Assembly (NCBI GenBank): GCA_013178305.1
Contig: JABLXB010000004.1
Coordinates: 124,001-188,000, forward strand
DNA length: 64,000 nucleotides
Direction: 5' to 3'
Source of the DNA: Bacillota bacterium
GTDB lineage: Bacteria > Bacillota > Sulfobacillia > JABLXB01
This document shows positions 42,757 through 51,463 of this stretch, piece by piece; position 1 is the first letter of the stretch, and each line of letters starts with the position of its first letter. The notes below the pieces were generated by a model that ran no database searches, was not told the origin of the DNA, and was given only the letters and a program-made list of their open reading frames with translations. Both the position numbers and the translations under genes were made by a program.

Positions 42757-44268
42757 TCAGGAATCGCACACGACCCTGACCATTATCCTATAACCGCGGC
42801 CCCCGCAGTTCTCGTCGCTCCCACTTTCGCCGCACCGCGCAACCCCGTGCACGTGGTAGCCACCAAGACACGACTGCCTGACGTACTCCACAACCCGGTC
42901 CTCGACTATTTCGCCGGGGCATAGCACTGGAATGCCGGGCGGGTACACGGCGACGATATCCGCCGCCACCCTCCCCCTGGCGGTTTCCAGGTCCGTCCAT
43001 TGCGAACGGGAAAGGAACGCCCGCCTCGGGGGCATCGCCTGCGCCGGAATCCGGGGCAACTCCGGTTGGACGATCCCGCCGTTCCCGCGCGGCGCGCGCC
43101 GCGAGATCACCTCGAGGGCCGCCACTAACCGTCGCACCCCTGCCGGGTCATCAGCGTACGTGACTATCGCCAGGATGCCCTGGGGTTGCGCGAACTCCAC
43201 CATTATCCCGTGCTCGTCCTGCAGCGTGCGGGCGACGGTTCGCCCGTCCAATCCGGCCCCGCCCGTGATCACCGTGAGTTTCGCCCGGTCCAGCCCGCGG
43301 AAGCCGGGCCTCCCAGTCCACTCGTCCCCCGGGCACGTGAACGCCGTCCTCTCGGAGATCCGCCTGCGGGCATCCTCAGCCAGGTCCAGCGCCTCACTCA
43401 GGTGTTCGCGCCCGCGCGTGGCCATCAGTTGCCGCGCCGAATCGATCGACGCCATCAGGATGTACGAGGGGCTGGTGGTCTGCACGACCCGCAGCCAGGC
43501 GCGGAGCCTCTCGACGTCGACAAGCCGGCCCCGCACGTTGAGCACCGCCCCCTGCGTGAAGGCCCCCGCGGTCTTGTGACACCCCGCGATACCGGCGTCC
43601 GAACCGCACGCGAGCGCCGTCGCGGGGAACCCCCTGCCGAAGTAGAAGTGCGCGCCGTGGGCTTCGTCGGCAATGACGGGCACACCACGCGCGTGTAGTA
43701 ACTGGACTACCTCCGAGGTATCGCCGGTTATGCCGTGGTACGTGGGGTGGACGAGGACACCCGCCGAAACCGGAGGACCCGAGGCGATCCGTGCCTCGAC
43801 TTCCGCGGCCGCGACCCCGCCGGCCACACCCGTGGAGGAGTCGTATTCCGGCATCACCCACACGGGCTCCGCGCCGGCCAGTATCAGGGCTCCGACAACA
43901 GACCGGTGGGCGTTGCGGGGTACCAGCACTCTCCCACCGGATGCGCACGCCGCGATCGAGGCGTGAATACCGGCGGTGACCCCGTTGACGAGGAAAAATG
44001 ATTCATCCGCTCCGAACGCGGCAGCCGCAAGCGCCTGCGCCTCCCCGATGACACCCTCGGGTCGTTGAAGGTCATCGAGATCGCCTACTTCGGTGAGGTC
44101 CATCGCGGCGACAGCATCACCCGACAACATGCGAAGACCAGGCGGCGCTTTTCGCCAGCCCTTGTGCCCGGGTACGTGAAAACGCTGGTACCCGCGGCGG
44201 ACGTGGTGACGTAAGGCTTCAACGATAGGGGACCTGTTCTGATCAAGGGGTAACCTCAACTGCACCAC
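42757..44268 (-). CDS. Orn/Lys/Arg decarboxylase (YaaO type)
   Basis: 503 residues of the fold-I/III PLP decarboxylases. The PLP-binding Lys lies in GCHKTAGAFTQGA; FHVPGHKGW and DEAHGAHF are further hallmarks. Substrate could be arginine (SpeA-like), lysine or ornithine. GTG 44268 lacks a strong ribosome-binding site. It lies just downstream of the lysWXYZJK cluster and may draw on its product to make polyamines. Confidence 0.9.
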   Translation of the reverse strand: MVQLRLPLDQNRSPIVEALRHHVRRGYQRFHVPGHKGWRKAPPGLRMLSGDAVAAMDLTEVGDLDDLQRPEGVIGEAQALAAAAFGADESFFLVNGVTAGIHASIAACASGGRVLVPRNAHRSVVGALILAGAEPVWVMPEYDSSTGVAGGVAAAEVEARIASGPPVSAGVLVHPTYHGITGDTSEVVQLLHARGVPVIADEAHGAHFYFGRGFPATALACGSDAGIAGCHKTAGAFTQGAVLNVRGRLVDVERLRAWLRVVQTTSPSYILMASIDSARQLMATRGREHLSEALDLAEDARRRISERTAFTCPGDEWTGRPGFRGLDRAKLTVITGGAGLDGRTVARTLQDEHGIMVEFAQPQGILAIVTYADDPAGVRRLVAALEVISRRAPRGNGGIVQPELPRIPAQAMPPRRAFLSRSQWTDLETARGRVAADIVAVYPPGIPVLCPGEIVEDRVVEYVRQSCLGGYHVHGVARCGESGSDENCGGRGYRIMVRVVCDS

Positions 44269-44332
44269 CCGGATGCCGATTTCGACGGTTCAGGAGGCCG
44301 TTCCTTTGTTCTACGGAAGCACCCGGAGTAAG

Positions 44333-44360
44333 TTATCCACATTTCTTCCGTTTATCCCCA
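44333..44360. other. DnaA-box-like pair upstream of the decarboxylase
   Basis: TTATCCACA at 44333-44341 (perfect box) and TTATCCCCA at 44352-44360 (one mismatch) lie in the leader of the decarboxylase gene. A TTGACA with only a weak -10 is nearby on the minus strand. Otherwise I see nothing in the 182-base gap. Confidence 0.45.
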
Positions 44361-44450
44361 GAATTGTCAACAGGATGTCGACGGGTATCCCAGGGTGAGT
44401 CGTGCGGTGGTGCCCGGCGTGACGTTGGTTCGTCGAGGGGCGAGCGCGAA

Positions 44451-45464
44451 TCACAGGGATTCGATAACCCTGGCGCACACTTCGATGGCGGTCGCGTATT
44501 CCTCCAGCGGAAGGCGTTCGCATGGCGTGTGGTCGAGCGAGGAGTCACCCGGACCGTACGCCACGATGGGGCACGACCACGAATGCCCGACGACATTCAT
44601 GTCGGACGTCCCCGTCTTGAGCTTGAACGCCGGAGTGCCTCCCACGGCGCGGACCGCGCCGACAAACGCCCTGGCCAGCGGATTATTCTTGTCCGCGCGA
44701 TAGGCGGGGACTCCCCCGGAGAACGAGTATCGCGCTTCAGGGAATTCGGAGGACAGCGCGGTCGAAAACGCGGACGGCTCGGCGCCCGGAGGAAGTCTGA
44801 ACACCAGCGCCAACCGGCACGTTTCCTGGAACCCGTCGGTCTCGCAGTGTATGTCCCTCAGGCTGACGTCGAATCTACTGAATGCGCTGTCCCCGGGCGA
44901 ATGCGCGCGGCAATATTCCCTTATCCGGGTCCACACGCCGACCGCGTTCTCCGCTGCAGTCGACCTGCCGGACGCCGAGTGCGAGACGGAGCCGTCCACC
45001 ACGACAGCGGCCGAAAGCCGCCCCTTGTACCCGAGCGTAACCGAGTGAGCGCCGCTCGGCTCGCCGATTACGCACCAGTCCGGCGAGAAGGCAGCCCGCG
45101 CGTGCCGCGCGCCGCGGGACGAATCGGTCTCTTCCTCCACGGCGCCGACGACCACCACGCGACCCGGCAGCCGGCTGGCGCGAGCGGTTACGCGCGCGAG
45201 AGCCGATATGAACGCCGCCAGACTTCCCTTGGCATCGACCGACCCTCGTCCGTGGAGCACGCCGTCCTCGATCCTCACGGGGATGAACCCCGGCGCCGTG
45301 TCGATGTGGCCGAGGAACAAGAGAGTCCTGGGGCCTTCACCCGCTTCGCCGACGGCGTTGCCCGCCTCGTCGACGTAAGATCTCCAGCCGTATGACTTCA
45401 TCGTTTCGACAAGGTATTCCGCGACCGCGGCCTCGCAGCCCGACGGGCTGTAGGTCTCGCACAT
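44451..45464 (-). CDS. lysK: [LysW]-lysine/ornithine hydrolase
   Basis: 337 residues of the M20 peptidase family: [46 protein letters not shown] and [12 protein letters not shown]. It frees lysine or ornithine from the LysW carrier. The family N-terminal helix continues upstream as ETGLLKA before ATG 45464, but no in-frame start exists there. An ATG overlapping the lysJ stop would reach it if one base were inserted, so either a base is missing or translation starts at 45464. Confidence 0.88.
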   Translation of the reverse strand: MCETYSPSGCEAAVAEYLVETMKSYGWRSYVDEAGNAVGEAGEGPRTLLFLGHIDTAPGFIPVRIEDGVLHGRGSVDAKGSLAAFISALARVTARASRLPGRVVVVGAVEEETDSSRGARHARAAFSPDWCVIGEPSGAHSVTLGYKGRLSAAVVVDGSVSHSASGRSTAAENAVGVWTRIREYCRAHSPGDSAFSRFDVSLRDIHCETDGFQETCRLALVFRLPPGAEPSAFSTALSSEFPEARYSFSGGVPAYRADKNNPLARAFVGAVRAVGGTPAFKLKTGTSDMNVVGHSWSCPIVAYGPGDSSLDHTPCERLPLEEYATAIEVCARVIESL

Positions 45465-45489
45465 CGCCTTGAGAAGGCCTGTCTCTTCA

Positions 45490-46662
45490 TCACTCGGGAG
45501 GATTCGATAGCACCCCCTCGAGCGCGCGGGCGGCGAATTCGAGGTCTTCCGGCTCTATTACCAGTGGCGGAAGGAACCGGATGACTGTTCCCCCCGCGGG
45601 AAGCGCAAGCACGCCGGCCTTGACCAGCGCATCGAGGTAAGGACCGTTCTTCTGCCTCAGTTCGACGCCGACCATCAGGCCGAGGCCGCGCACCTCTCGT
45701 ATCAGCGGCGACTTGATGGATTCGAGCCTGGCCTTGAACCGCGCGCCCAGCGCGATAGCCCTCCCGGGGAGGTCGTTCTCCTCGATGAACTCAATGGCGG
45801 CGCTGGCGGCGGCGCATACCAGGGGATTGCCCCCGAAGGTATTCCCATGGACCCCCACGGGCAGAGGCCCAACCCTGGAGCCCAGCGCGACGGCGGCCAC
45901 CGGAACCCCGCCTCCCATCGCCTTCGACATACACAGGATATCGGGGTCAACGTCGAAGTGTTCGCACGCGAACATCCGCCCCGTCCTGCCGAACCCGGTC
46001 TGTACCTCGTCGATGATGAGAAGCGCGCCCTTACGGCGGCAGGCCTCCTCGACGCCCTCGAGGTACCCCGGTGGAGCGACGTGTACCCCGCCTTCCCCCT
46101 GGACCACCTCGAGTATGACCGCGGCGGTGTCCTCCGTCACTGCCTCCACGATCGTCTCTGGCAAACCGAACGGCACGTGGTGGAACCCCGGGACGAGCGG
46201 CTCGAATGGTTTGCGGTACTTGGGTTCCCACGTGGCGCTCAGGGCGCCCATACTGCGCCCGTGGAATCCCCGCATCGTGGCGACGATTTCCTTCCTGCCC
46301 GTGGAAAGCCTCGCGAACTTGATGGCGGCCTCGACCGCCTCCGTCCCCGAATTGCAGAGGAAGAACCTGGCAAGACCCGCGGGGACGGCCTCCGCCAGCG
46401 TCGAGAGCAGGCCGGCGCGCGCGTCGTTGTAGAACGTCTCGGGGCAAGTCACGAGTCTCTCCGCCTGGGCCTGGATGGCTTCGACCACTCGCCTGTTGCA
46501 GTGGCCCACCAGGGCGACCCCGTGTCCGGCGTTGCAGTCGACGTACTCCTTTCCCGTTGAATCCCACACCCTGGCGCCCGACCCCCGGACCAGCACGAGG
46601 TCGCGCTTCTTGTGAAGGCCCGTCGCGTACTTGTTCTCGGCTTCAATGACCGCCTCGCTCAT
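45490..46662 (-). CDS. lysJ: [LysW]-aminoadipate/glutamate semialdehyde aminotransferase
   Basis: 390 residues of the class III PLP aminotransferases. PLP lysine in MSKAMGGGVP, LIIDEVQTGFGRTG and FFLCNSGTEAVEAAIKFAR present. Aminates the LysW-bound semialdehyde. ATG 46662 overlaps the lysZ stop by four bases. Confidence 0.93.
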   Translation of the reverse strand: MSEAVIEAENKYATGLHKKRDLVLVRGSGARVWDSTGKEYVDCNAGHGVALVGHCNRRVVEAIQAQAERLVTCPETFYNDARAGLLSTLAEAVPAGLARFFLCNSGTEAVEAAIKFARLSTGRKEIVATMRGFHGRSMGALSATWEPKYRKPFEPLVPGFHHVPFGLPETIVEAVTEDTAAVILEVVQGEGGVHVAPPGYLEGVEEACRRKGALLIIDEVQTGFGRTGRMFACEHFDVDPDILCMSKAMGGGVPVAAVALGSRVGPLPVGVHGNTFGGNPLVCAAASAAIEFIEENDLPGRAIALGARFKARLESIKSPLIREVRGLGLMVGVELRQKNGPYLDALVKAGVLALPAGGTVIRFLPPLVIEPEDLEFAARALEGVLSNPPE

Positions 46663-47489
46663 TCGATCACCGTCCCCTCGCCCGCAAGCGCCCCTTTAAG
46701 TGGTTCGCGCGAGCGCGCATCCGATATGACGACCCGTTCGACCCCACCCGACAACGCCTCGCGCGCCGCCAGGACCTTCTTCTTCATCCGGCCGGCGGCG
46801 TACTGTCCGTACTCCCCGATTGATCCCCTGGGAATCCTGCGTATGAGCGTGGACGGGTCGCGGGGGTCCTTGAGAAGGCCTGGCACGTTGGACAGGATTA
46901 TCAGGGTCTTCGCCTGCGCGGCCGAGGCCACCGCCGCCGCGACGCGGTCCGCGTCCACGTTGAGAGCCTCGCCCTCTCGACCCAACGCGAGGGGTCCGAT
47001 CGCGGGAACGTACCCGGCGTCGAGGAGCAGCCGGAGAAGGCCCGCATTGACCTCTTCGACCTTGCCTCCGAAGTCGTCCCTTATCACCACGACCTTTCCG
47101 TCGTGGACGCTCCTGACCGCCTTCTTCCGAGAACCGGCCAGCAGGCGCCCGTCAAGCCCCGTGATACCGAGGGCGTTCACACCCCGTGCCTGGAGCGCCT
47201 CGACAAGCGTCTTGTTGATCTTGCCGGCGCAGGCCATCATCAGCACCTCGATGGTCCTGCGATCGCTGCGCCTGCTCACGTTGCCTGAGGGTGACGTGAT
47301 GAACTCGGGGGTCATCCCGAGACGCGACCCAAGGTCCGTGGCTTCGCTGGAGCCCCCGTGCACGACCACGATTCTCCGGCCTTCGCGGAGCATCGCGGCG
47401 ATGTCCTCCGCGAGGCCCTCGAACGAGATGCCCCGCGCTCCACCGATCTTCACGACGAGATCAACGCCGTGGTCGTCTGAGGGTGACAT
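46659..47489 (-). CDS. lysZ: [LysW]-aminoadipate/glutamate kinase
   Basis: 276 residues of the amino-acid kinase family: LVVKIGGARG, VVVHGGSSEATDLGSR and NVDADRVAAAVA. It phosphorylates the side-chain carboxylate of the LysW-bound substrate. ATG 47489 with GAGGAG six bases upstream. Confidence 0.93.
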   Translation of the reverse strand: MSPSDDHGVDLVVKIGGARGISFEGLAEDIAAMLREGRRIVVVHGGSSEATDLGSRLGMTPEFITSPSGNVSRRSDRRTIEVLMMACAGKINKTLVEALQARGVNALGITGLDGRLLAGSRKKAVRSVHDGKVVVIRDDFGGKVEEVNAGLLRLLLDAGYVPAIGPLALGREGEALNVDADRVAAAVASAAQAKTLIILSNVPGLLKDPRDPSTLIRRIPRGSIGEYGQYAAGRMKKKVLAAREALSGGVERVVISDARSREPLKGALAGEGTVIE

Positions 47490-47539
47490 TGGGTTCTCCT
47501 CTTCAAACCAAGTGTGGGTCCGCGCGGATAGCGCGATTC

Positions 47540-48604
47540 CTATGGATGCAGGCCGGGAAACCCGAGCCCTTCCGTCTCGTCGAACCCGAACATCAGGTTC
47601 ATGGCCTGCACACCGTTGCCCGCCGCCCCTTTCACCAGGTTGTCGATGGCGGACATTATTACGAGCCGGTTCGAGCCGGGATCGAGCTCGAACCCGATGT
47701 CGCAGAAGTTCGAACCGGCGAGTATCCTCGGATCCGGGTACCTGTAAGGGCCATGGCGCTCCTTGACGATCCGGACGAACGGCTCCTCTCCGTATTCCTG
47801 GCGGTAAGCGCGCCACACGTCCTTCTCGGTCACCCCATCCCTCACGAAGACGTGGCACGTCACCAGAATCCCGCGCACTGCGTCGACCGAGGTCGTGGTG
47901 AGGTGGACCCGGTTCACGCCGGCCTCCTGCACGACCTCGGCCGTGTGCCTGTGCATCGTGGGCTCGTGAGGGCGGATCCCGCCCGAACGCTCCGGATGGT
48001 GCGAGGTTATTCCCGGCTCCCTGCCGCCACCGGACGACGCGAGTTTCCCATCGACGATCGCAGCGTCGTCCCTGGCGAGACCATGCTTGAATATGGGCCT
48101 TAACGCCAGGATGGTCGCCGTAGCGAAGCATCCTGCCCCACACACCAGCGTGGCTCCCCGGATTTCTTCCCTGTGCAGTTCCGGGACGCCGTACACGAAC
48201 CGCTTCAAGTAGTCCGGAAGCGGGTGCTCGAATCCATACCATCTGGGGTACACCGAGGGGTCTTTCAGGCGAAAGTCGGCCGAGAGGTCGATCAGCCCCG
48301 CCGCGAGAGTCATGAGTCGCTCGATGTGCTTCAGCCCCTCGCCGTGTGGCAGCGCCATAATGATCAGGTCGCACGGCTGAAGGTCGTTGATGCTGCAGAA
48401 TTGCAGCCCACAGCGCTTTCGCAGGTTAGGGTGGGCCGACGTCACGTACTTCCCCGCGAGGCGCTCCGAGGTCACCTGCTTGACATCCACCCGCGGGTGT
48501 CCGAGGAGTATCCGCAGCACCTCCCCTCCGGCGTAACCGGACCCCCCCGCTATCGATACGGTTATCTTCTCGTCAGATGCCACAGGCTGCGTCTCCCCGT
48601 TCAC
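47540..48604 (-). CDS. lysY: [LysW]-aminoadipate/glutamate phosphate reductase
   Basis: 354 residues, ArgC/LysY type: Rossmann [15 protein letters not shown], catalytic CGAGCFATA and HRHTAEV. GTG 48604 overlaps the lysX stop by four bases. Confidence 0.94.
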   Translation of the reverse strand: MNGETQPVASDEKITVSIAGGSGYAGGEVLRILLGHPRVDVKQVTSERLAGKYVTSAHPNLRKRCGLQFCSINDLQPCDLIIMALPHGEGLKHIERLMTLAAGLIDLSADFRLKDPSVYPRWYGFEHPLPDYLKRFVYGVPELHREEIRGATLVCGAGCFATATILALRPIFKHGLARDDAAIVDGKLASSGGGREPGITSHHPERSGGIRPHEPTMHRHTAEVVQEAGVNRVHLTTTSVDAVRGILVTCHVFVRDGVTEKDVWRAYRQEYGEEPFVRIVKERHGPYRYPDPRILAGSNFCDIGFELDPGSNRLVIMSAIDNLVKGAAGNGVQAMNLMFGFDETEGLGFPGLHP

Positions 48605-49437
48605 GCGGCTATCTTGAGGGCATAGTCGACCAGGTGACCGGCGATATCCACGCCCGATGCATCACTGCACGTCTTGAACTCCATGGTGCCGTTGACCTCG
48701 TTCACGAGAATCCCCCTCGGGCTTTCGAGCAGGTCCACCGCTACCACGCCTCCACCTACTGCGCCTGCGGCAGCGGCGGCCAGATCGCCGACCTCGCCCG
48801 TGACGGGGCAATTGACGCCCTCCCCGCCCCGCGCCGCGTTCGTGACCCAGTGTTCGGAGTACCTGTACATGGCCGCTATCGGCGCGCCCCCCACCACGAC
48901 CACGCGGATATCGCGGCCGGGCTTCTGTACGTGTTCCTGGATATAGTAGACCGAGTGCTGGTACGACCCCAGCACGTCCTTGTGTTCGAGCAGCGCCTCG
49001 GCGGCGTCCCTGTCGTTGACCCTTGCGAGCAGCCGGCCCCAGGAACCGGTGACGGGCTTGAGCACCACGGGATAGCCCATGGCCTCGATGGCCCCGAGGG
49101 CAGCCTCGGGGGAGAATGCTATGCGCGTCTCGGGGCACGGTATCCCCGCCTGCGTGAGCAGGCTCGTCGTGACGAGCTTGTCGGCGCAGTTCGCGATCAC
49201 CCCGTACGAGTTCACCGTATGCACGCCGGCCCCGTTGAGGATCTTCGCGGCGCAGAGGGACCTGGACTGGCTGATGGAACGGATCAGGATAACATCGTAA
49301 TCCCAGCCCTCGCGCCCAAAATCGAACACGACCCGCCGGTCGTCGATCCTGTCGAAGGGCTGCCCGCGCTTCTCCAGCGCCTCAAACAGGAGCTTCTCAT
49401 CCAGGCGCACCCGCGAAAGAAGCACCGCAACCTTCAT
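48601..49437 (-). CDS. lysX: LysW-substrate ligase LysX/ArgX
   Basis: 278 residues, ATP-grasp of the RimK type: [46 protein letters not shown] and [11 protein letters not shown]. It joins the C-terminal Glu of LysW to alpha-aminoadipate or glutamate. The sequence alone does not show which. Confidence 0.93.
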   Translation of the reverse strand: MKVAVLLSRVRLDEKLLFEALEKRGQPFDRIDDRRVVFDFGREGWDYDVILIRSISQSRSLCAAKILNGAGVHTVNSYGVIANCADKLVTTSLLTQAGIPCPETRIAFSPEAALGAIEAMGYPVVLKPVTGSWGRLLARVNDRDAAEALLEHKDVLGSYQHSVYYIQEHVQKPGRDIRVVVVGGAPIAAMYRYSEHWVTNAARGGEGVNCPVTGEVGDLAAAAAGAVGGGVVAVDLLESPRGILVNEVNGTMEFKTCSDASGVDIAGHLVDYALKIAA

Positions 49438-49440
49438 GGA

Positions 49441-49602
49441 TTACTCGCCCCAGTCTTCTTCCTCTTCCGGGGCGGGCGCGATCTGCAGCGGTTCAACGTT
49501 TAGGACCTCGAGCTCGACGCCGCAGTCAGGGCAGGTGATGATCTCGCCCTTCACAACCTCACCGCTGTTCCACGTTCCGTCGCACTCCGGACAGACTACC
49601 AT
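49441..49602 (-). CDS. lysW: LysW carrier protein
   Basis: 53 residues. Zinc-ribbon-like CPECDGTW and CPDCGVELEV; acidic tail ending EDWGE, the motif whose final Glu carries the substrate. ATG 49602 with GGGGAG eight bases upstream. First gene of the lysWXYZJK operon. Confidence 0.96.
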   Translation of the reverse strand: MVVCPECDGTWNSGEVVKGEIITCPDCGVELEVLNVEPLQIAPAPEEEEDWGE

Positions 49603-49712
49603 AATGGACACTCCCCTTCCGGCTTCTCCAGTCAGCGTTGCGCCTGCCAATCGCCTCGCTATTCCGTTGAGCGGGATTTGCACCCATTTGTATATTTATG
49701 CTGATGTTAGAC

Positions 49713-49741
49713 ATATTAGCAGCGGCATATTCGCCTGTCAA
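49713..49741 (-). promoter_or_regulatory. Sigma-A promoter of lysW operon
   Basis: Minus strand: TTGACA (49736-49741), 17-base spacer, TAATAT (49713-49718). Confidence 0.88.
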
Positions 49742-49765
49742 TGGCTTGTTGCGAAATCTCTGCGG

Positions 49766-49803
49766 TGCATATAGAATGCATATTTCCGCATAGCGGAATC
49801 CGC
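49766..49803. promoter_or_regulatory. Nested palindromes upstream of lysW promoter
   Basis: TGCAT-N5-ATGCA (49766-49780), TTCCGC-ATA-GCGGAA (49784-49798, perfect) and GCGGA-A-TCCGC (49793-49803). They lie between the lysW promoter and the divergent pheA promoter and look like a repressor site. The first is close to, but not spaced like, an ARG box. Confidence 0.45.
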
Positions 49804-49862
49804 AGAATACACTGGTAGCCAACAGTAGCACTCACCTGGAAGTGATCCCAGAAAACGGGGTA

Positions 49863-49891
49863 TTGACATTCCGCGTGAAGCCATGTAGTAT
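49863..49891 (+). promoter_or_regulatory. Sigma-A promoter of aromatic operon 1
   Basis: TTGACA (49863-49868), 17-base spacer, TAGTAT (49886-49891). Confidence 0.88.
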
Positions 49892-49897
49892 GCTTTT

Positions 49898-50178
49898 CAA
49901 ACCTCTAATACGACTGGCTATGACCAGGAGGGTAAGCCATCCGGCAGACACAGAGAATGCCCGGTAGGTGCGAGGGCTTCTGCGGGGCGGCCGACGTTCA
50001 CCTGTTAGCCGCGGCCTGAAACGCCAACATGGAGTAGGCGCCGACGGGGGTCCGCCGTTAAAAGGACAGGGTATCGGTGCGCAGCAGGCCAACGCACCCG
50101 TATCCGAATTGAGAGGGTGTACGCCAACAAGGGTGGTACCGCGGGTTTGAATCCCGTCCCTTAGGGGACGGGATTTTT
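49898..50178 (+). promoter_or_regulatory. T-box leader of operon 1, Phe specifier
   Basis: T-box AACAAGGGTGGTACCGCGGG at 50127-50146 and terminator ATCCCGTCCC...GGGGACGGGAT with T5 at 50151-50177. In Stem I the eight-base specifier loop GACGTTCA lies between the upper GGCC helix and the lower CCTG helix. Aligned with the metG loop (GAACATGG), the codon at positions 5-7 is TTC (49997-49999), i.e. Phe, fitting the first gene pheA. Confidence 0.9.
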
Positions 50179-51031
50179 GTCTTTCAGATCAGACAATGGG
50201 GGGAATCCAAATGGGGTTTGCAGATCTGTAGCGTACCAGGGCGAACCGGGGGCTTTTAGCGAGGTCGCCGCGGGAAGACTGGAGCCCGAGGCGCGACCGG
50301 TACCGTGCAGGACACTTCATGAGCTCTTCACCATGGTACAATCGAGTGCCGTGGAAGCGGGGGTCGTGCCCGTGGAGAACTCGCTCGCTGGAAGCATCGC
50401 GGAAACCTATGACTTGCTGATCTCCCACGACCTTTTCGTGACCGGAGAAACCACATTGCCGGTTGAGCACTGCCTCCTGGCGCTTCCCGGTACCGAACTC
50501 ACCCAGATCCAGGAGGTGCTCTCCCATCCACAGGCTCTGGCTCAGTGCAACGATTACCTCGTGCAGCTCGGTGTCGAATGCGTTCCCTATTACGACACCG
50601 CCGGAGCCGCGAAACATGTGAAGCGTTCGGGCCTCCTTCACGCGGCAGCCATAGCCTCACAATGGGCCGCGGAGGTATACGGCCTGCAAGTGCTGGTACG
50701 GGGGATCCAATCCAACCGCGACAACTATACCAGGTTCTACCGGATAGAACGAATGGAGCGACCGGGAGGAAGGCGCAACAGGACTGTGTTCGCCGTCGGC
50801 CTCCCGCATTGCCCCGGCTCACTCGTTACTGCGCTTTCGTCGTTCTCCAATCAAGGTGTCAACCTGACAAAGATCGAGTCCAGGCCCGTAAGAGCCAAGC
50901 CGTGGCAGTACATCTTCTACCTTGAGTACGAGGGCCACGTTGAAGACCCCGGCATGCAATCAGCCCTTGAAGACCTGAGAGCCAGGGTGGCCATGTTACG
51001 AATTCTCGGATCCTTTCCCGTGGAGGAATGA
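50177..51031 (+). CDS. pheA: Prephenate dehydratase with ACT domain
   Basis: About 280 residues. The catalytic domain begins VAYQGEPGAFSE and includes VVPVENSLAGS, SHPQALAQC and NYTRFYRI. The ACT regulatory domain has IESRPVRAKPWQYIF and probably binds Phe. The only in-frame start is TTG 50177, lying in the T-tract of the T-box terminator. A much better ATG at 50211, with GGGGGG upstream, is one frame off and hits a stop after six codons. A missing base between 50211 and 50228 is likely. Confidence 0.9.
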   Translation: MSFRSDNGGNPNGVCRSVAYQGEPGAFSEVAAGRLEPEARPVPCRTLHELFTMVQSSAVEAGVVPVENSLAGSIAETYDLLISHDLFVTGETTLPVEHCLLALPGTELTQIQEVLSHPQALAQCNDYLVQLGVECVPYYDTAGAAKHVKRSGLLHAAAIASQWAAEVYGLQVLVRGIQSNRDNYTRFYRIERMERPGGRRNRTVFAVGLPHCPGSLVTALSSFSNQGVNLTKIESRPVRAKPWQYIFYLEYEGHVEDPGMQSALEDLRARVAMLRILGSFPVEE

Positions 51032-51033
51032 TT

Positions 51034-51402
51034 ATGGCAATGCGAGGAGTCCGCGGCGCGATCAGCGTCCAGGCGAACGAAAACCACATGATCCTTGAGT
51101 CGACCGGTCAAATGATTTCGGCGGCGCTGGAACTCAACCACATCCAGCCCGAGGACATCGCGGCCATTATGTTCGCCGTCACACCCGACCTTGACAAGGC
51201 GTTTCCCGCAGCAGCCGCCAGAGGTATGGGACTCACCGGCGTCCCGTTGCTGGATTTCGTCTCACCCGACGTTGAGGCCGGAATGCGGAGGGTCATCCGG
51301 ATGCTGCTGCTCTGGAACACGGACAAGAACCAGGACGAGGTACGGCACGTGTACCTCGGGGAGGCGCAGAGACTGCGCTCGGACCTGGCATCACCCGGAT
51401 AA
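51034..51402 (+). CDS. aroH: AroH-type chorismate mutase
   Basis: 122 residues of the monofunctional AroH family. Arg7 (RGVRGA), Arg89 (VIRM) and Tyr107 (RHVYL) match B. subtilis AroH Arg7, Arg90 and Tyr108. The position of catalytic Glu78 is Ser77 here (DFVSPDV). ATG 51034 lies six bases after GGAGGA, which overlaps the end of pheA. It would convert chorismate to prephenate for pheA and tyrA. Confidence 0.9.
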   Translation: MAMRGVRGAISVQANENHMILESTGQMISAALELNHIQPEDIAAIMFAVTPDLDKAFPAAAARGMGLTGVPLLDFVSPDVEAGMRRVIRMLLLWNTDKNQDEVRHVYLGEAQRLRSDLASPG

Positions 51403-51463
51403 TCCGGATTCGTACAGCGTGTAGGCGCGGCGTTGTTGAGCATGCACCATCCAGCTCATCAAA

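Noticed and set aside
49990-50005. Reading the T-box specifiers as GTT/GTA (Val)
   Set aside because: That would follow simple spacing from a GAAC string in copy 2. When the helices on both sides are aligned with the metG leader, the eight-base loops fit only with TTC and TAC at positions 5-7.
50120-50180. tRNA-like sequence near GGTACCGCGGG
   Set aside because: This is the T-box antiterminator/terminator, not a cloverleaf.
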